A DNA stretch of 64,000 nucleotides. It comes from Peribacillus simplex (GTDB lineage: Bacteria > Bacillota > Bacilli > Bacillales > DSM-1321). Under the pieces are notes generated by a model. The model worked only from the letters and a program-made list of their open reading frames with translations, was not told the origin of the DNA and did no database searches. Position numbers and translations under genes: made by a program. The stretch is taken from the NCBI RefSeq assembly GCF_001578185.1, contig NZ_CP011008.1, forward strand, positions 2,694,001 to 2,758,000, written 5' to 3'. Below, in pieces: positions 17,892 to 27,912 of this stretch (its first letter is position 1; every line of letters begins with the position of its first letter).

Positions 17892-19280
17892 TTAATCTAC
17901 CGGACGGTCATCAAAATCATAGTCTACCGTGACAGGTGCTACACGTGCATTTGTTAATGCCGGAGTTTCCGGACGGGCAATTTGATACACACTGGCACCG
18001 ACAATTTCAGCTGCTTGCTGCAATTTTTCTTTCGATATCTTATCCAGTGTATCTGTAGGCTGGTGATACCAAGGCTCTACAGGGGAATGGATAAACAAGG
18101 CGGATGGAATGCCAAGCTCATGGAATGGTTGGTGGTCACTCCTGCCCAGCTGTCCATAAGGAATCGCAACATCCATCGTTCTGGCCCCTGCTGAGGAACC
18201 CAGGTCCGTCACAAGGTTTTTCATTCCATCAATGGTATACATAATCAAACCACCTGCAGGATTATCCTCGCCAGCATCACGTCCGCCTATCATATCCATT
18301 TGGAAGTGAGCCACCATGCGGTCTACATCCTCTTTGGGAAGGGAATCTGCATAGAAGGATGATCCAACGAGCCCTCTTTCCTCAGATCCGAACGTGAGGA
18401 AGCGAATTTCAGTGTCAATTGGCGTTTTGGCCAGGATCCTTGCCAGTTCCAGCACAGCTGATACACCAGAAGCATCATCGTTTGCACCAGGGCCGCCCGA
18501 GACAGAATCATGATGGGCTCCAACAGTCACGATTTGACCATTATCCTTATTGGCTTTTGGTTTTAGGGAAGCGATGACATTGTAGGATGTCTTTTCGATT
18601 CTTTCAGCTTTTCCCACTTCCAGAGTGGACGTGATTTGTTTAGATTTAAGCTGTTCGACCAATTCTAACCCTTGGGCTTGGGTAATGGCTACAGCAGGTA
18701 TATTTTGCCCCGCTGATACTTGTCCGAAATTATTTCCTGATGGTGAGTTGTTGTACATTAAAACGCCAACCGCTCCTTTATTTAGGACATTCTGAACCTT
18801 TTCAACAAAGGTAATGTCCCCACGTTCAACTAGTGCAATTTTCCCAGATACATTTTCTCCAACTTCCTCTGGCTTTGCTTTTCCAACATTAACAAGTTCG
18901 GCCGTTACCTTTCCGCTGATACTGCCGCTAAGGGCACGCGGTGTTCCTCCTAAATCACTGTCACCAATTTTCACTTTTACATTTTGCACCGTATCATAGA
19001 TGGGAAAAGGCTGAACCTTTGTTTCAAAACCAAGACTCTTAAACTGACTTTCTATGTATTTGACTGCACGGAGCTCCCCTTCTGTACCAGCAGCCCTCGG
19101 TTGCTCTGATAGATAGGCAATCGTATTATACATATTGTCCGCACTAATTTTTTTGATAACTTTGTTATCAAAAGCTGTGTCAGACTGGGCATTTGTTGCC
19201 CCGTTTGTTTGTGCAAATACTGTACCAGTTGATAGAGCCATACCCGCAGCTAATAGTACTGTTAGTGATTTTCTATACAT
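17892..19280 (-). CDS. Secreted M28 aminopeptidase with PA domain
   Basis: Exported zinc aminopeptidase, 462 residues, of the YwaD / Streptomyces griseus aminopeptidase type. Signal peptide (residues 1-23, ending VFAQ), a protease-associated insert (about 120-225), then the M28 core: His256 (GAHHDS), bridging Asp268 (GANDDASG), the Glu300-Glu301 pair (FGSEE), Asp329 (QMDMIGG) and His383 (GRSDHQPF), so all expected metal ligands and the general base are present. GGAGG precedes ATG 19280. Probably monocistronic. Length is usual for the family. Confidence 0.94.
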   Translation of the reverse strand: MYRKSLTVLLAAGMALSTGTVFAQTNGATNAQSDTAFDNKVIKKISADNMYNTIAYLSEQPRAAGTEGELRAVKYIESQFKSLGFETKVQPFPIYDTVQNVKVKIGDSDLGGTPRALSGSISGKVTAELVNVGKAKPEEVGENVSGKIALVERGDITFVEKVQNVLNKGAVGVLMYNNSPSGNNFGQVSAGQNIPAVAITQAQGLELVEQLKSKQITSTLEVGKAERIEKTSYNVIASLKPKANKDNGQIVTVGAHHDSVSGGPGANDDASGVSAVLELARILAKTPIDTEIRFLTFGSEERGLVGSSFYADSLPKEDVDRMVAHFQMDMIGGRDAGEDNPAGGLIMYTIDGMKNLVTDLGSSAGARTMDVAIPYGQLGRSDHQPFHELGIPSALFIHSPVEPWYHQPTDTLDKISKEKLQQAAEIVGASVYQIARPETPALTNARVAPVTVDYDFDDRPVD

Positions 19281-19525
19281 GTAATCCCTCCTTATTCATA
19301 ATATTCCTAATTATGTATTTAACTGAATAGTTTGTAAATGAGCCATTAGTCTTTAAATTCCAGTTATCAATCGGTGTCTGACACCCACTCTCTTTATATC
19401 TGCCATATTTACTGAAATTAAAGGACTTAAAACATCAAATAGATGCTTCCTTTTATTATTTCAATCATCATCTTAAATTCATTAAAACTCAGACAAAAAA
19501 GCACCCCAACTGGATGCTCAAGTTT

Positions 19526-20203
19526 CTATACCGGCCTAGTATTATAATTCCCAGATAGTAAATAGTATTTTAAATAACTTTCATTCAAATCAGTTGAAGC
19601 TCCATAGTACAAATACAAATACAAAAGAAATCCCGCAAGAGTGTTGTCGCCCCATTCCTCAAAGAACCAGCCTGCTTTTTGTTCATCAGTATAGGTAGAT
19701 ATCCAAGAAGCCTTTATACTAAAAATAAAAAAAGGGACCTGTTTTGAATGATTGCGTATATATTCTGGCTTAGAATTTTCGTAAATAAGTGTATTGACTC
19801 GTCGACGCAATTTTTTTACTGATATACCTTGCACTAATCTTCTTTGGAGTTCATGAAAAATAGCTCTATCAGGCTTTACTTCAATTGCACCATCTACACC
19901 GTCAGCCACAATTAGACTATGTTTACCACTATTATTGACGGTATGAGGGAAAGACGCATTGTAATAGAATTCTGGGTCAGGTTATTTAACCGTTTTATTA
20001 TTAAACACAGCTTTCTCCGGATCAATTTTGTAAATCACACAATTAACGATATATTTATTACCTTTCCCCATAATCAACGTTTCACATCAAATATAGCCCA
20101 TCTTTCAATCATTCTTTTTTCAAAACGATACAACTTTATTAAGGGCACGGAAACGATTCGAGGATTAAGGGGCCATATGTATAAAAATTTACAAACTTTG
20201 TAA
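19526..20203 (-). pseudogene. Truncated hypothetical gene (DUF6602-like core)
   Basis: A 127-residue frame opens with GTG 19909 inside SLIVADGVDGAIEVKPD, which looks like the core of a protein rather than its N-terminus. Upstream, still on the minus strand, EFYYNASFPHTVNN continues in frame to about 19993 before a TAA, and another frame (RFEKRMIERWAIFDVKR) carries likely N-terminal sequence to 20203. The DG-AIEVK pattern recalls DUF6602 proteins, proposed as nuclease-like, but the link is from memory. The N-terminal half is broken by at least two disruptions, so it is probably inactive. Confidence 0.5.
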
Positions 20204-20356
20204 ATTATCGAACCGAATAATCGGATAACTAATGCGGATTCTACCATATTTCAACAGGACTTAAAAATGCTAATTGAACCTTGGCTAACTGTTAAACAAT
20301 ATGATGAAAAAGATATTTATAAAAAGTGTTCAACAATTAAGATAAGTCTTTCAAAC

Positions 20357-20401
20357 AAAGCCCTGAATCTTCTACTTAGCGTAGAAAATCCAGGGCTTTT
20401 T
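20357..20401. terminator. Bidirectional intrinsic terminator
   Basis: AAAGCCCTG...TTCTAC, TTAGC, GTAGAA...CAGGGCTTTTT: a long stem with T tracts on both sides, 50 bp after the YjfA-like gene stop (minus strand). Confidence 0.82.
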
Positions 20402-20451
20402 ATTCCAAAAATTGTCTTAGCGTATTCGCGTTTTGTCGGCAGGACCCCTAT

Positions 20452-20934
20452 TTAATAGTATCCAGTAATACCATAAGCCTCAAAAGGATTCGAGCTTGTT
20501 GATCGATATCCTTCTGCTTTCGCATAATTTCCCACTGGATCATCAACCATGGGGGTATAACATGATTTTTGTCCGGAAAGTACTTTTCCATTTCCTCCAG
20601 AACTATTACAATCATATGATCGGAGCTTTATCGAATGATCGGAATTATACTGGTGAATAAAGGCATTCCCTGTATAACCGGATGGCAAGGCAGAATTAAA
20701 TGTAGTTTTCGCCCAAGCAGACTTACAGGATGGACTATATTTCACCTGAATTGTTCCAACAATGGTTCCATTATCCTTCTTCACATTCGTAGAAACTGCC
20801 GTGTAGGCATCATTTTGACAACCAGTAGAAACTGGACTCTTCCCGTTATAACTTGCAGCCTCTACATTGGGAATAGAAAATGACATTGTGGTTAACGCCA
20901 AAAATGAAAGAAATACCAACAATTTTTGTTTCAT
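20452..20934 (-). CDS. yjfA: Secreted DUF2690 protein (YjfA-like)
   Basis: Exported 160-residue protein with a signal peptide (residues 1-26, ending VEAAS). The DUF2690 part carries paired cysteines (GCQNDAYT, YSPSCKSAWAK, YDCNSS, KSCYTPMV), which likely form disulphides outside the cell. B. subtilis YjfA has the same layout; function unknown. GAGGAGAGG precedes ATG 20934. Monocistronic with its own terminator. Confidence 0.85.
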   Translation of the reverse strand: MKQKLLVFLSFLALTTMSFSIPNVEAASYNGKSPVSTGCQNDAYTAVSTNVKKDNGTIVGTIQVKYSPSCKSAWAKTTFNSALPSGYTGNAFIHQYNSDHSIKLRSYDCNSSGGNGKVLSGQKSCYTPMVDDPVGNYAKAEGYRSTSSNPFEAYGITGYY

Positions 20935-21018
20935 TATAATCCTCTCCTCGATATTTTTTCAATACTCTGAAAATTATAACGTTATGTGTATTTATAATCT
21001 ATATAACTAAACTACTAT

Positions 21019-21053
21019 CTTATTCAACAATCTGGCCCAATTGTTGAATAAAG
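21019..21053. terminator. Hairpin between yjfA-like gene and IS110 remnants
   Basis: TTATTCAACAAT and ATTGTTGAATAA form a perfect 12-bp stem around CTGGCCCA. T-richness is modest, so it may be a terminator or a mobile-element end. Confidence 0.45.
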
Positions 21054-21054
21054 A

Positions 21055-21246
21055 TCAAACAGCACTCTTCAACTCCCTAAGTTTGATGCAAATATCTCTC
21101 GAATGCTCACTTATTCGCAGGATTTCATTACCCTTGATTGTAAGGTCAAAGTTAAATGGAGTGATTTCAGGACATGAAGATTTCGTGAAATCATAGTGAA
21201 ATAAAGGAGTTGTACAAGACTCCACATTTTGCCATATTATGTACAT
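21055..21246 (-). CDS. Possible 63-aa protein of unknown function
   Basis: An open frame from ATG 21246 to TGA with plausible residue use in its second half (DLTIKGNEILRISEHS). There is no convincing ribosome site (GGAG lies one base before ATG), and it abuts the non-coding tail of an IS110 remnant. It could be a fragment only. Confidence 0.25.
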   Translation of the reverse strand: MYIIWQNVESCTTPLFHYDFTKSSCPEITPFNFDLTIKGNEILRISEHSRDICIKLRELKSAV

Positions 21247-22930
21247 TCTCCACGCCGCCCCTGGAGGCTTTCCCTCCCATGTCTCAACAGGTCAACTGCC
21301 CTATCATTCCTTCTTCATGCCTATCCAAGGGGTGGAGGCCAGTTATGCTAACCTGATGGGTCAGTGCTCTTTTGTTGAAGAAATCTGGTACTCCGCACAT
21401 ATTTGAAATCCTACGAATAAGCCAACATTCGTAAAAAGAAAAAGTCTATGAAAAAATTAGCTTTTGAATGTTCCCTCGAGAACCCAATTAAAAAATCCCC
21501 TTTAAAATTACGCAACCGGTTCAGTAATAGGTTGAACTTTTTCTGCACAATAAGCCTCGTTTCTGCCTGCTATTCCAACAAATATCCTAGCTAGCTTACC
21601 TACCAATTTCATAATCGATTTCATTTTCTTCACCTTAACATTATTTGGAGTGAATAGCTCGAAATTCCGTGTTATTCATCAAAAGGCTCATGGTGGCTAA
21701 GTAAAGGAAACGTCTTAGCCTGGATCGCCCACGCTTAGAGAAGACAATTTAGCCTTTCCACTTACCAGAGCTTGCTTTAGCCAGATGCAACCCAGTGTGC
21801 CAAAGTAAAGAATTACCGTTTGAAAAACCACTTAGATCTCCTGCTTCATCTAATATTCCGGCTAAAGAAATTTCACTAATTCCCTTAATGGCAAGCAGCT
21901 TCTTGGCAAAAGGTATCTGTTTTAATACATCCTTAACCTCTTGTTCCACTTTCGAGATGTAAGACTGCAAAGTGAGAGTTTAGTAACTGAATGAAATTCT
22001 TAACATGGCGTGAGCAACGACAATTCCAGCTCGTTTTCTTCCTTTTCTTGCAGCTGTCCGTCTTTATAGAGGGCCAGGATAGCTTTTAGAGGCTCCAATT
22101 GAATGAGCAGCTTCGGTTAAAGGAGACTTTAAATATTTATTTCCCTTTTTGGCTCTGGTGGACTTCCTTTTTCCTGCACTTTCATTGTGTCCTGGCACGA
22201 GGGCGGCCCATGAACATAATCTGGCTGCACTTCGAACTGTTTTTCAACGTCTGTTCCGATTTCAGCTAGAATTTGTTCTGCCATTCGAATGGCAATACCG
22301 GGTATTGAATCCAATCGTTCTATGCTTTCTTGGTACACTAACTCTTTGGGCAACCTCCTGATCGAGTTTTTCAATCTGTTCAGTCAGAAAGTCAATATGA
22401 GTTAGAATCGTTTTGAGCATCATGCCTGATTAGGATTCACGTACCCATTCAGGGCAAGGATTAAATCCTCCTTTTTCTTCTTCATCGAACGTCTCGCAAA
22501 GTTTGCTAGTTTCTCAGGATCATCCTCACCATTTGCGATCGCATGAAGCATGTCCTTTGATGAAACGCCCATAATATCCGATACGACAGAGCCTAATTTG
22601 ATATTTGCACCATCAAGAACCTTTTGAATTAAATTATGCTGTCTAGCTCGTTCTTCAATAATACTTCTGCGATAACGAACAAGCTCACGCAATTCTCGCT
22701 GATTTCGAAAGGGATAAAGCTTGCCTTCAACAACCCATGACGAGGAAGTTGAACTATCCATTCAGCATCCTTGCCATCTGTTTTTCGACCAGGGACTGCT
22801 TTCATATGTTGTGCGTTAACAACTAAAAATTCCATTTCTTCAGCCTCAATTAAGTTCACGATAGGCTTCCAAAATACATCAAAAGACGCTTTGCACATGC
22901 AATAGCTTACTATTTGTTTTTGCCTTCATT
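21247..22930 (-). mobile_element. Mosaic of two IS110-family remnants
   Basis: Reading the minus strand from 22930, type A gives ...WKPIVNLIEAEEMEFLVVNA, DGKDAEWI, ELRELVRYRRSIIEE, DSIPGIAIRMAEQILAEIG and KGRKRAGIVVAHAMLRI: the DEDD domain and C-terminal transposase_20 region of an IS110 transposase with several frameshifts. At about 21980 it switches to type B, ...FAKKLLAIKGISEISLAGIL, ASSGKWKG and LVGKLARIFVGIAGRNEAY, ending at TAA near 21505. Sequence to 21247 looks like the element's non-coding 3' end. Type B matches the N-terminal fragment at 5034-5217 in kind. No active transposase remains. Confidence 0.8.
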
Positions 22931-23098
22931 TTTAAAAGACTATAGCACTAAACTCGCATTTGTTTTTCTTTTTTAATTTATTTTTAACCTAATTTTCATA
23001 GGATGTTCAGGTTCCTTCGATACACTTAGAATGCATGTTTCTGGTCAACTTGATTTTAAATGAGAAACCAAAACCATATAAGCAAGGAGATGAACAAT

Positions 23099-23710
23099 AT
23101 GAACTATGAAATATTTCAATGGATTAACGGTTGGTCCGGCCATTTCTCTTATCTAGATAGAGGAATGATATTCATCACTAATAGCGTTCCATATGTGGTA
23201 ATCGCACTTATGTTGTTCCTATGGTTTATTGCAAACAAAGAAAAACGAGCGGAAAAACAGTACACAGCTATATACGCTGTTTTTTCTTGCTTACTTGGAT
23301 TGTTCATAAACGCAATCCTTCACCTTGTCTACTATCATCCACGTCCATTCATGGCACACCATGTTCATCAGTTAATACTGCATCCTGCTGACTCTTCGTT
23401 TGTAAGTGATCACTCGGTATTAGTATTCTCCATAGCATGTACGATGGTGCTACGAAACGACTCGTGGAAGTATCCCATATTAGTATGGGCTATTATCGTT
23501 GGCATTTCGCGTATATTCGTCGGAGTCCATTATCCTGCAGACGTGATTGGTGGCGCCCTTATTTCATATGGGGTAAGCATATTCGTTATGCAGTCTTCCA
23601 AAAAACTGGAGCCTTTGGTACAAGTGGTGTTCTACATGTATGACAGATTAACGAAACATATCCCTTTCCTGGCTAAGTACAACCATAAAGACTTAAGTCA
23701 AGATAGATAA
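23099..23710 (+). CDS. bcrC: PAP2-family undecaprenyl-diphosphatase (BcrC-like)
   Basis: Membrane phosphatase, 203 residues and about five membrane segments, that recycles undecaprenyl pyrophosphate for wall synthesis and can give bacitracin resistance. The N-terminus MNYEIFQWINGWSGH... resembles B. subtilis BcrC. PAP2 motifs: YYHPRPF (motif 1), SDHS (motif 2, preceded by FV where PSGH or PSDH is usual) and SRIFVGVHYPADV (motif 3). ATG 23099 is chosen because AAGGAG ends nine bases upstream; an in-frame ATG at 23060 lacks a site. Monocistronic. The changed motif 2 residue is worth noting, but the catalytic His is kept. Confidence 0.86.
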   Translation: MNYEIFQWINGWSGHFSYLDRGMIFITNSVPYVVIALMLFLWFIANKEKRAEKQYTAIYAVFSCLLGLFINAILHLVYYHPRPFMAHHVHQLILHPADSSFVSDHSVLVFSIACTMVLRNDSWKYPILVWAIIVGISRIFVGVHYPADVIGGALISYGVSIFVMQSSKKLEPLVQVVFYMYDRLTKHIPFLAKYNHKDLSQDR

Positions 23711-23909
23711 GGATTTTTTCTAATGGAAAATCTACTAAGAGTTGAAATCCTATGGTTAATTGATAAACAAACTTTTTCTTATTATGTGGAAATGTTGTAT
23801 TTTCTATTTTTGTCAGAGATGGAAATTACTTTGTAACAATGACAACTTCCAAGAAGGAGATGAGTTAGCATTTTCTGAACAAACTGAAATGGTCCAACAT
23901 TCAGGTCGG

Positions 23910-24050
23910 TAAATGCTATGCAAAGAATCACAAGTCACCATATTTTTTGGAGCCGTCAAGATTATGGCAACCACTGTGGGAGAAACAGCGCAGACTTCCT
24001 TAATGATTAACTTGGATTTGGATGGGTATCCTTATTTAGAGAGAGAAATA
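23910..24050 (+). pseudogene. Fragment of a COG4705 paralogue
   Basis: One frame reads FFGAVKIMATTVGETAQTSL, closely like FFWIIKVLCTTVGETFADYI near the start of the next gene. It has no start and stops soon after. It indicates a lost tandem copy just upstream of 24094. Confidence 0.6.
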
Positions 24051-24093
24051 AAATTAAGTTGTGGGAAACCACTTTAAAGAAAGGAAATTATAT

Positions 24094-25611
24094 ATGCAAG
24101 AAAACCAAAATAAAATGAAAATTTCACTTAACAAAGTGCCGCAAGTGACGATGTTCTTTTGGATCATCAAAGTTTTGTGTACAACTGTTGGTGAAACATT
24201 TGCTGATTACATCAATTTCAACATTGGACTTGGTTTAACTCTTACTACCATTATTATGGGTGTTGCGTTTTTTATTGCATTGTTTGTTCAATTTAAAGCA
24301 AACAAATATGTTCCAGCCATTTACTGGGTAACAGTTGTTCTTATAAGCGTATTTGGAACACTGGTAACGGATAATTTGACAGATAATATGGGCGTACCAC
24401 TTGAGGTTAGTACAGCTGTATTCTCGGTGTTACTAGGACTGACTTTTCTATTTTGGTATCTTAGTGAAAAAACACTATCGATCCACTCGATTTTTACTAG
24501 AAAAAGAGAAGTTTTCTATTGGCTTACGGTCCTTTTCACCTTTGCACTTGGTACAGCGGTCGGCGATTTATATTCCGAACAACTTGGTTTTGGTTATCTT
24601 AACACAGGAATAGGCGTTGTTATTATTATTGCTCTTGTGTTCTTAGCTTATAAATTTTTGAAACTTGACGGAGTATTAGCTTTCTGGATTGTGTATATTT
24701 TAACTCGTCCGCTTGGAGCGTCAATTGGAGATTACCTATCTCAACCAAAAGTAAATGGCGGATTAGGATTCGGGACAACCGTTACGAGTGTGATTTTTCT
24801 TATCGCTATTTTAGCGATCATCGTTTTCCTTGCCATTTCAAAAATTGATACAAATGCTAAAAGTGATATGGCTGAAACAAACCAAAGTAATGCAAATAAG
24901 AAACATGTGCTAACACAAACGATTGTTGTACTCGTAATTTTCTTAGTTGTTGGTATAGGTGGTTATAACTGGCGCAGTAATAATATTGCATCACAAGGTG
25001 CTGTGGAGCAAGCTACATTAGCAGGTCAATTAAATGATTTTGTTAAAATTGAAAATGATATGCTAAACGCTGTAAATAAAAACGACTTTGCTTCAGCAAA
25101 AAAAGGCGCGGATAATTTGGAACATCAGTGGGATACACAAGAACCTATGCTTCGAAAAATTGATAGCACTACATGGACAAAAATTGATGGAACAATTGAC
25201 TCTGTACTAGCAGCGGTTCGTTCTTCAAAACCTGATATTAATCAAAGCAAAACAGCACTTACTAATTCACTTAGTGTCTTAAAAGGTGCAAATAAAGCAA
25301 CATCAAAGTCTGGTGCTTCACAAACTTCATTATCTGGACAGTTAAACGATTTTGCAAAAATCGAAATTGACATACGAAACGCTGTAAACAAAAATGACTT
25401 TGCTTCAGCGAAAAAAAGGGCAGATGAATTAGAACATCAATGGGACACACAGGAACCTAAGCTTCGAAAAATCGATGGTGCTACATGGACGAAAATTGAT
25501 GGAACAATTGATGTTGTATTAGCAGCAGTTCGTTCATCGAATCCTGATGTAAACAAGTGTAAAACAGCACTTAACAATTCACTTAGTACCATAAACGCAG
25601 TAAATAAATAA
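24094..25611 (+). CDS. COG4705-type membrane protein with duplicated C-terminal module
   Basis: A 505-residue integral membrane protein. About residues 15-265 hold four repeats of a hydrophobic unit with a VGETFAD/GDLYSEQ/GDYLSQP pattern, as in the COG4705 family of unknown function. One more membrane segment near 280-300 (TIVVLVIFLVVGIGGY) is followed by two nearly identical modules of about 85 residues (starting AGQLNDFVKIENDM and SGQLNDFAKIEIDI), each ending in an alanine/asparagine-rich helix. The modules are probably extracytoplasmic helical bundles. ATG 24094 follows AAAGGAAA; GTG 24061 has no site. A terminator follows. Function unknown. Confidence 0.85.
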   Translation: MQENQNKMKISLNKVPQVTMFFWIIKVLCTTVGETFADYINFNIGLGLTLTTIIMGVAFFIALFVQFKANKYVPAIYWVTVVLISVFGTLVTDNLTDNMGVPLEVSTAVFSVLLGLTFLFWYLSEKTLSIHSIFTRKREVFYWLTVLFTFALGTAVGDLYSEQLGFGYLNTGIGVVIIIALVFLAYKFLKLDGVLAFWIVYILTRPLGASIGDYLSQPKVNGGLGFGTTVTSVIFLIAILAIIVFLAISKIDTNAKSDMAETNQSNANKKHVLTQTIVVLVIFLVVGIGGYNWRSNNIASQGAVEQATLAGQLNDFVKIENDMLNAVNKNDFASAKKGADNLEHQWDTQEPMLRKIDSTTWTKIDGTIDSVLAAVRSSKPDINQSKTALTNSLSVLKGANKATSKSGASQTSLSGQLNDFAKIEIDIRNAVNKNDFASAKKRADELEHQWDTQEPKLRKIDGATWTKIDGTIDVVLAAVRSSNPDVNKCKTALNNSLSTINAVNK

Positions 25612-25619
25612 TAATCTTA

Positions 25620-25645
25620 GGAATCGCCAATCGCGGTTCCTTTTT
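25620..25645 (+). terminator. Intrinsic terminator
   Basis: AGGAATCGC, CAAT, CGCGGTTCCT then TTTTT, nine bases after the COG4705 stop codon. Confidence 0.82.
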
Positions 25646-25663
25646 AAATAGAACTCTTATTAA

Positions 25664-25712
25664 ACTAAACTCCTCAATAACTAAACACAATCTCACGATT
25701 GCTCTAGAATTC
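25664..25712 (-). repeat. IS110 fragment tail, copy 2
   Basis: CTAAACACAATCTCACGATT and flanks match 5034-5080 except for a few bases, so both derive from the same IS110-type element. The following stretch to 26030 shows no supportable gene. Confidence 0.6.
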
Positions 25713-26030
25713 TTAGGATTTCATAGCCATATCATTAACCATTATCCATGTAAGATCAGGCATTACTCCTCAAGGATAGGGATTTATCGAAAAAAGCGTA
25801 TGCTAAACTAGCCAATTATAGCAAAAAATCGGCTTAAACAATGTTATGATCGCAGTTTAGGATGTATAATTGAAATTGATTTATGCAAAACAGGAAGGTA
25901 GAAGAGACTAAAAGGCTATAATAGATTTTGACCAATTGCTTTTAGATACTGAAAAAATTGCCGAAGAGTCAACTCCATTTCATCTCGATACAGCTGACAA
26001 TTATTAGATAAAACGGATAACTGGTAAAGA

Positions 26031-26061
26031 AAAGCATGTCCAAAGTGGATATGCTTTTTTT
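26031..26061 (+). terminator. Intrinsic terminator-like hairpin
   Basis: AAAGCATGTCC, AAAGT, GGATATGCTTTTTTT; 10-bp stem and T tract. The gene it served is no longer recognisable. Confidence 0.65.
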
Positions 26062-26076
26062 GTCACTTTGACCGAT

Positions 26077-26192
26077 TATTTGCACTTATTTTAAGTGTTA
26101 TTTTGCACATCCAACTTTAAAAACCCAGCTACCTTCACTTGAGAAGATTAGCTGGGTTTCATAATAATTTACATCCAATCATTTATAGAATT
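26077..26192 (+). repeat. Dispersed ~115-bp repeat with hairpin, copy 2
   Basis: Same orientation as 13881-13995, with changes in the hairpin arms that keep pairing (AGCTGGGTTT instead of AGCCGGGTTT). From here to 26547 no gene is visible. Confidence 0.65.
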
Positions 26193-26547
26193 ATTATGAT
26201 CTGTTTAGTAAAAAAGCAACTGATTATTATTTAGCAATCGCGCCCTTTTATTGAAAAAGGAACTTAAACTATTATTTTTCAAGGGTACTCATTATTTTAT
26301 TAATAACTTCGGCGCAAGTCTTAATTTCTTTTATTCCACGAAACAAACTCACCAAAGGGCGGTGTCTGTCCAAAACCTAAAAAAATTCATCCATCCACTG
26401 TTTTGATTAACTTCATAAGTTAGCAATTTAAGGGAAACTGTTCCTCTATGTTACTAGGAATAGGTTTTTGCACCAGAACCCATAATGTATCGAACCTAAC
26501 AAAATGATTATGTTATTTCCCACTTTTCATTAAAATCTTATCATCTT

Positions 26548-27891
26548 TTATGACGGAAAGCACTTGCTGAAAGCTTTAAACAGCTTTAACTGCCCTTTTG
26601 TGCGAATTTTACCTGACATGACGGCTGATAATATCCCTGTTTCTTTGGCCATCAGCCGAATCCATGTTTGACTGTCTGCAATAAGTTGGAAATCTGCATC
26701 CCCGAGATGTCCCTTTTCCACAGTAAGGGTCTTGTTCTTTATGATAACCGTTGCTTGAGCATTTTCTTCTCCAGTAAATGTAAAATGATAGGTAGCAGCT
26801 AAATCTTTTGCTTGATTTCTTTGAAACATATGAGGAAGCACCTGCAAAAACGCACGGATTGATTTCGATCGTAAGCCGTTGCTCACCGGTCGAACTTGTT
26901 TATGGGGAAAACGCTTTTTGACATGATCCTCAGCGTCGGAATTCGGCACTACATACACCATTTCGCTTTTATCCTGTAGTGGTTTGACAACGTCCTTCAA
27001 AAATTTCTTGCGATCGTCAAGAAACTCACCAATTACATCTTCTCCAGCAGGACAAACGGACATACAGTAGGCCGCTTTATAGCTAGCTCCAAAAGAAAGG
27101 CTCTGCCACATAGATGCTGTTTCTGCATCATTTACTTTGTCCCTGTATGATTTAGAATTTTTGCTATCGGTAATCTTCTTCACCCAATCGCTGAAGCCGC
27201 CGGAAAATTCTCGATAGTTGTGCGTATAACAGGCGGAGAAATTAAAATGACCATCAGCGCCAATGGCTCCTACCGGGCAGGCAGCTACGCACAATTTGCA
27301 CTCCAAACACGGATTATAATCAATGGGCTGACTTTCCAAAGTCATATCTGCATTTGTAAGGATCGTACCTAACAAAATAAAGTTGCCGAACTTGGGATGA
27401 ATGACATTTCTATGGATGCCTATTTGTCCGAGTCCAGCCGCAACCGCAATTGGTTTATGTGAGATGACCCATGCTTTTCCGGTACTTTCCTGCTCCATCG
27501 GGAATCCTGCTGGCGGATTCAATGCTTTGATGCCTTGCTCTTCAAGCTCTTTCACGATTTCATGTCCGATATGCGTTACGTTATCGACAACATGATGAAA
27601 TTCCGTATTTGCAATGGATCGAGCTGTCGAACGCAAGGGCTCGCGGTTCATTTTACAGACGAAACTAATAAGCGTCCTGGCTTCAGGAAACAGATTCAAA
27701 ATTTCTTTTTGTTGGTCCTCAAGTTCGCTTCGGTCAATAGTGACGAATCCAACATCGTCGGCTCCTGCATGTAGACATAAATCCCGCAACCATTGTGTAT
27801 CTATGCGCCTGCCTTCGGTCCCCTGCATAATTTCCTTTTTCTTGTAATATTGTTTTACGGTAGGATGATCATTTATTGTCCCCTTTTTCAT
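26548..27891 (-). CDS. QueG/reductive-dehalogenase-like 4Fe-4S protein with C-terminal SCP2 domain
   Basis: A 447-residue cytosolic iron-sulphur protein. The core resembles epoxyqueuosine reductase and reductive dehalogenases: a cobalamin-type reductase segment AVAAGLGQIGIHRNVIHPKF with FILLGTILT, then CLECKLCVAACPVGAI (one 4Fe-4S cluster) and the second set CYTHNY / YCMSVCPAGED. The last 110 residues (AATYHFTFTGEENAQATVII...GQLKLFKAF) look like an SCP2 sterol-carrier domain, which binds lipid-like ligands. ATG 27891 is chosen for AAGGAG ten bases upstream. It overlaps no gene but follows a PaaI-thioesterase pseudogene and a TetR gene on the same strand. A lipid or aromatic substrate seems likely; true QueG function is unlikely because of the SCP2 fusion. 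Confidence 0.78.
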   Translation of the reverse strand: MKKGTINDHPTVKQYYKKKEIMQGTEGRRIDTQWLRDLCLHAGADDVGFVTIDRSELEDQQKEILNLFPEARTLISFVCKMNREPLRSTARSIANTEFHHVVDNVTHIGHEIVKELEEQGIKALNPPAGFPMEQESTGKAWVISHKPIAVAAGLGQIGIHRNVIHPKFGNFILLGTILTNADMTLESQPIDYNPCLECKLCVAACPVGAIGADGHFNFSACYTHNYREFSGGFSDWVKKITDSKNSKSYRDKVNDAETASMWQSLSFGASYKAAYCMSVCPAGEDVIGEFLDDRKKFLKDVVKPLQDKSEMVYVVPNSDAEDHVKKRFPHKQVRPVSNGLRSKSIRAFLQVLPHMFQRNQAKDLAATYHFTFTGEENAQATVIIKNKTLTVEKGHLGDADFQLIADSQTWIRLMAKETGILSAVMSGKIRTKGQLKLFKAFSKCFPS

Positions 27892-27912
27892 GGCACTCAA
27901 CTCCTTAGTCAT

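Noticed and set aside
26548-27891. Genuine queG (tRNA modification)
   Set aside because: QueG proteins lack the C-terminal SCP2-like domain, and the TetR/thioesterase neighbourhood does not suit tRNA modification.
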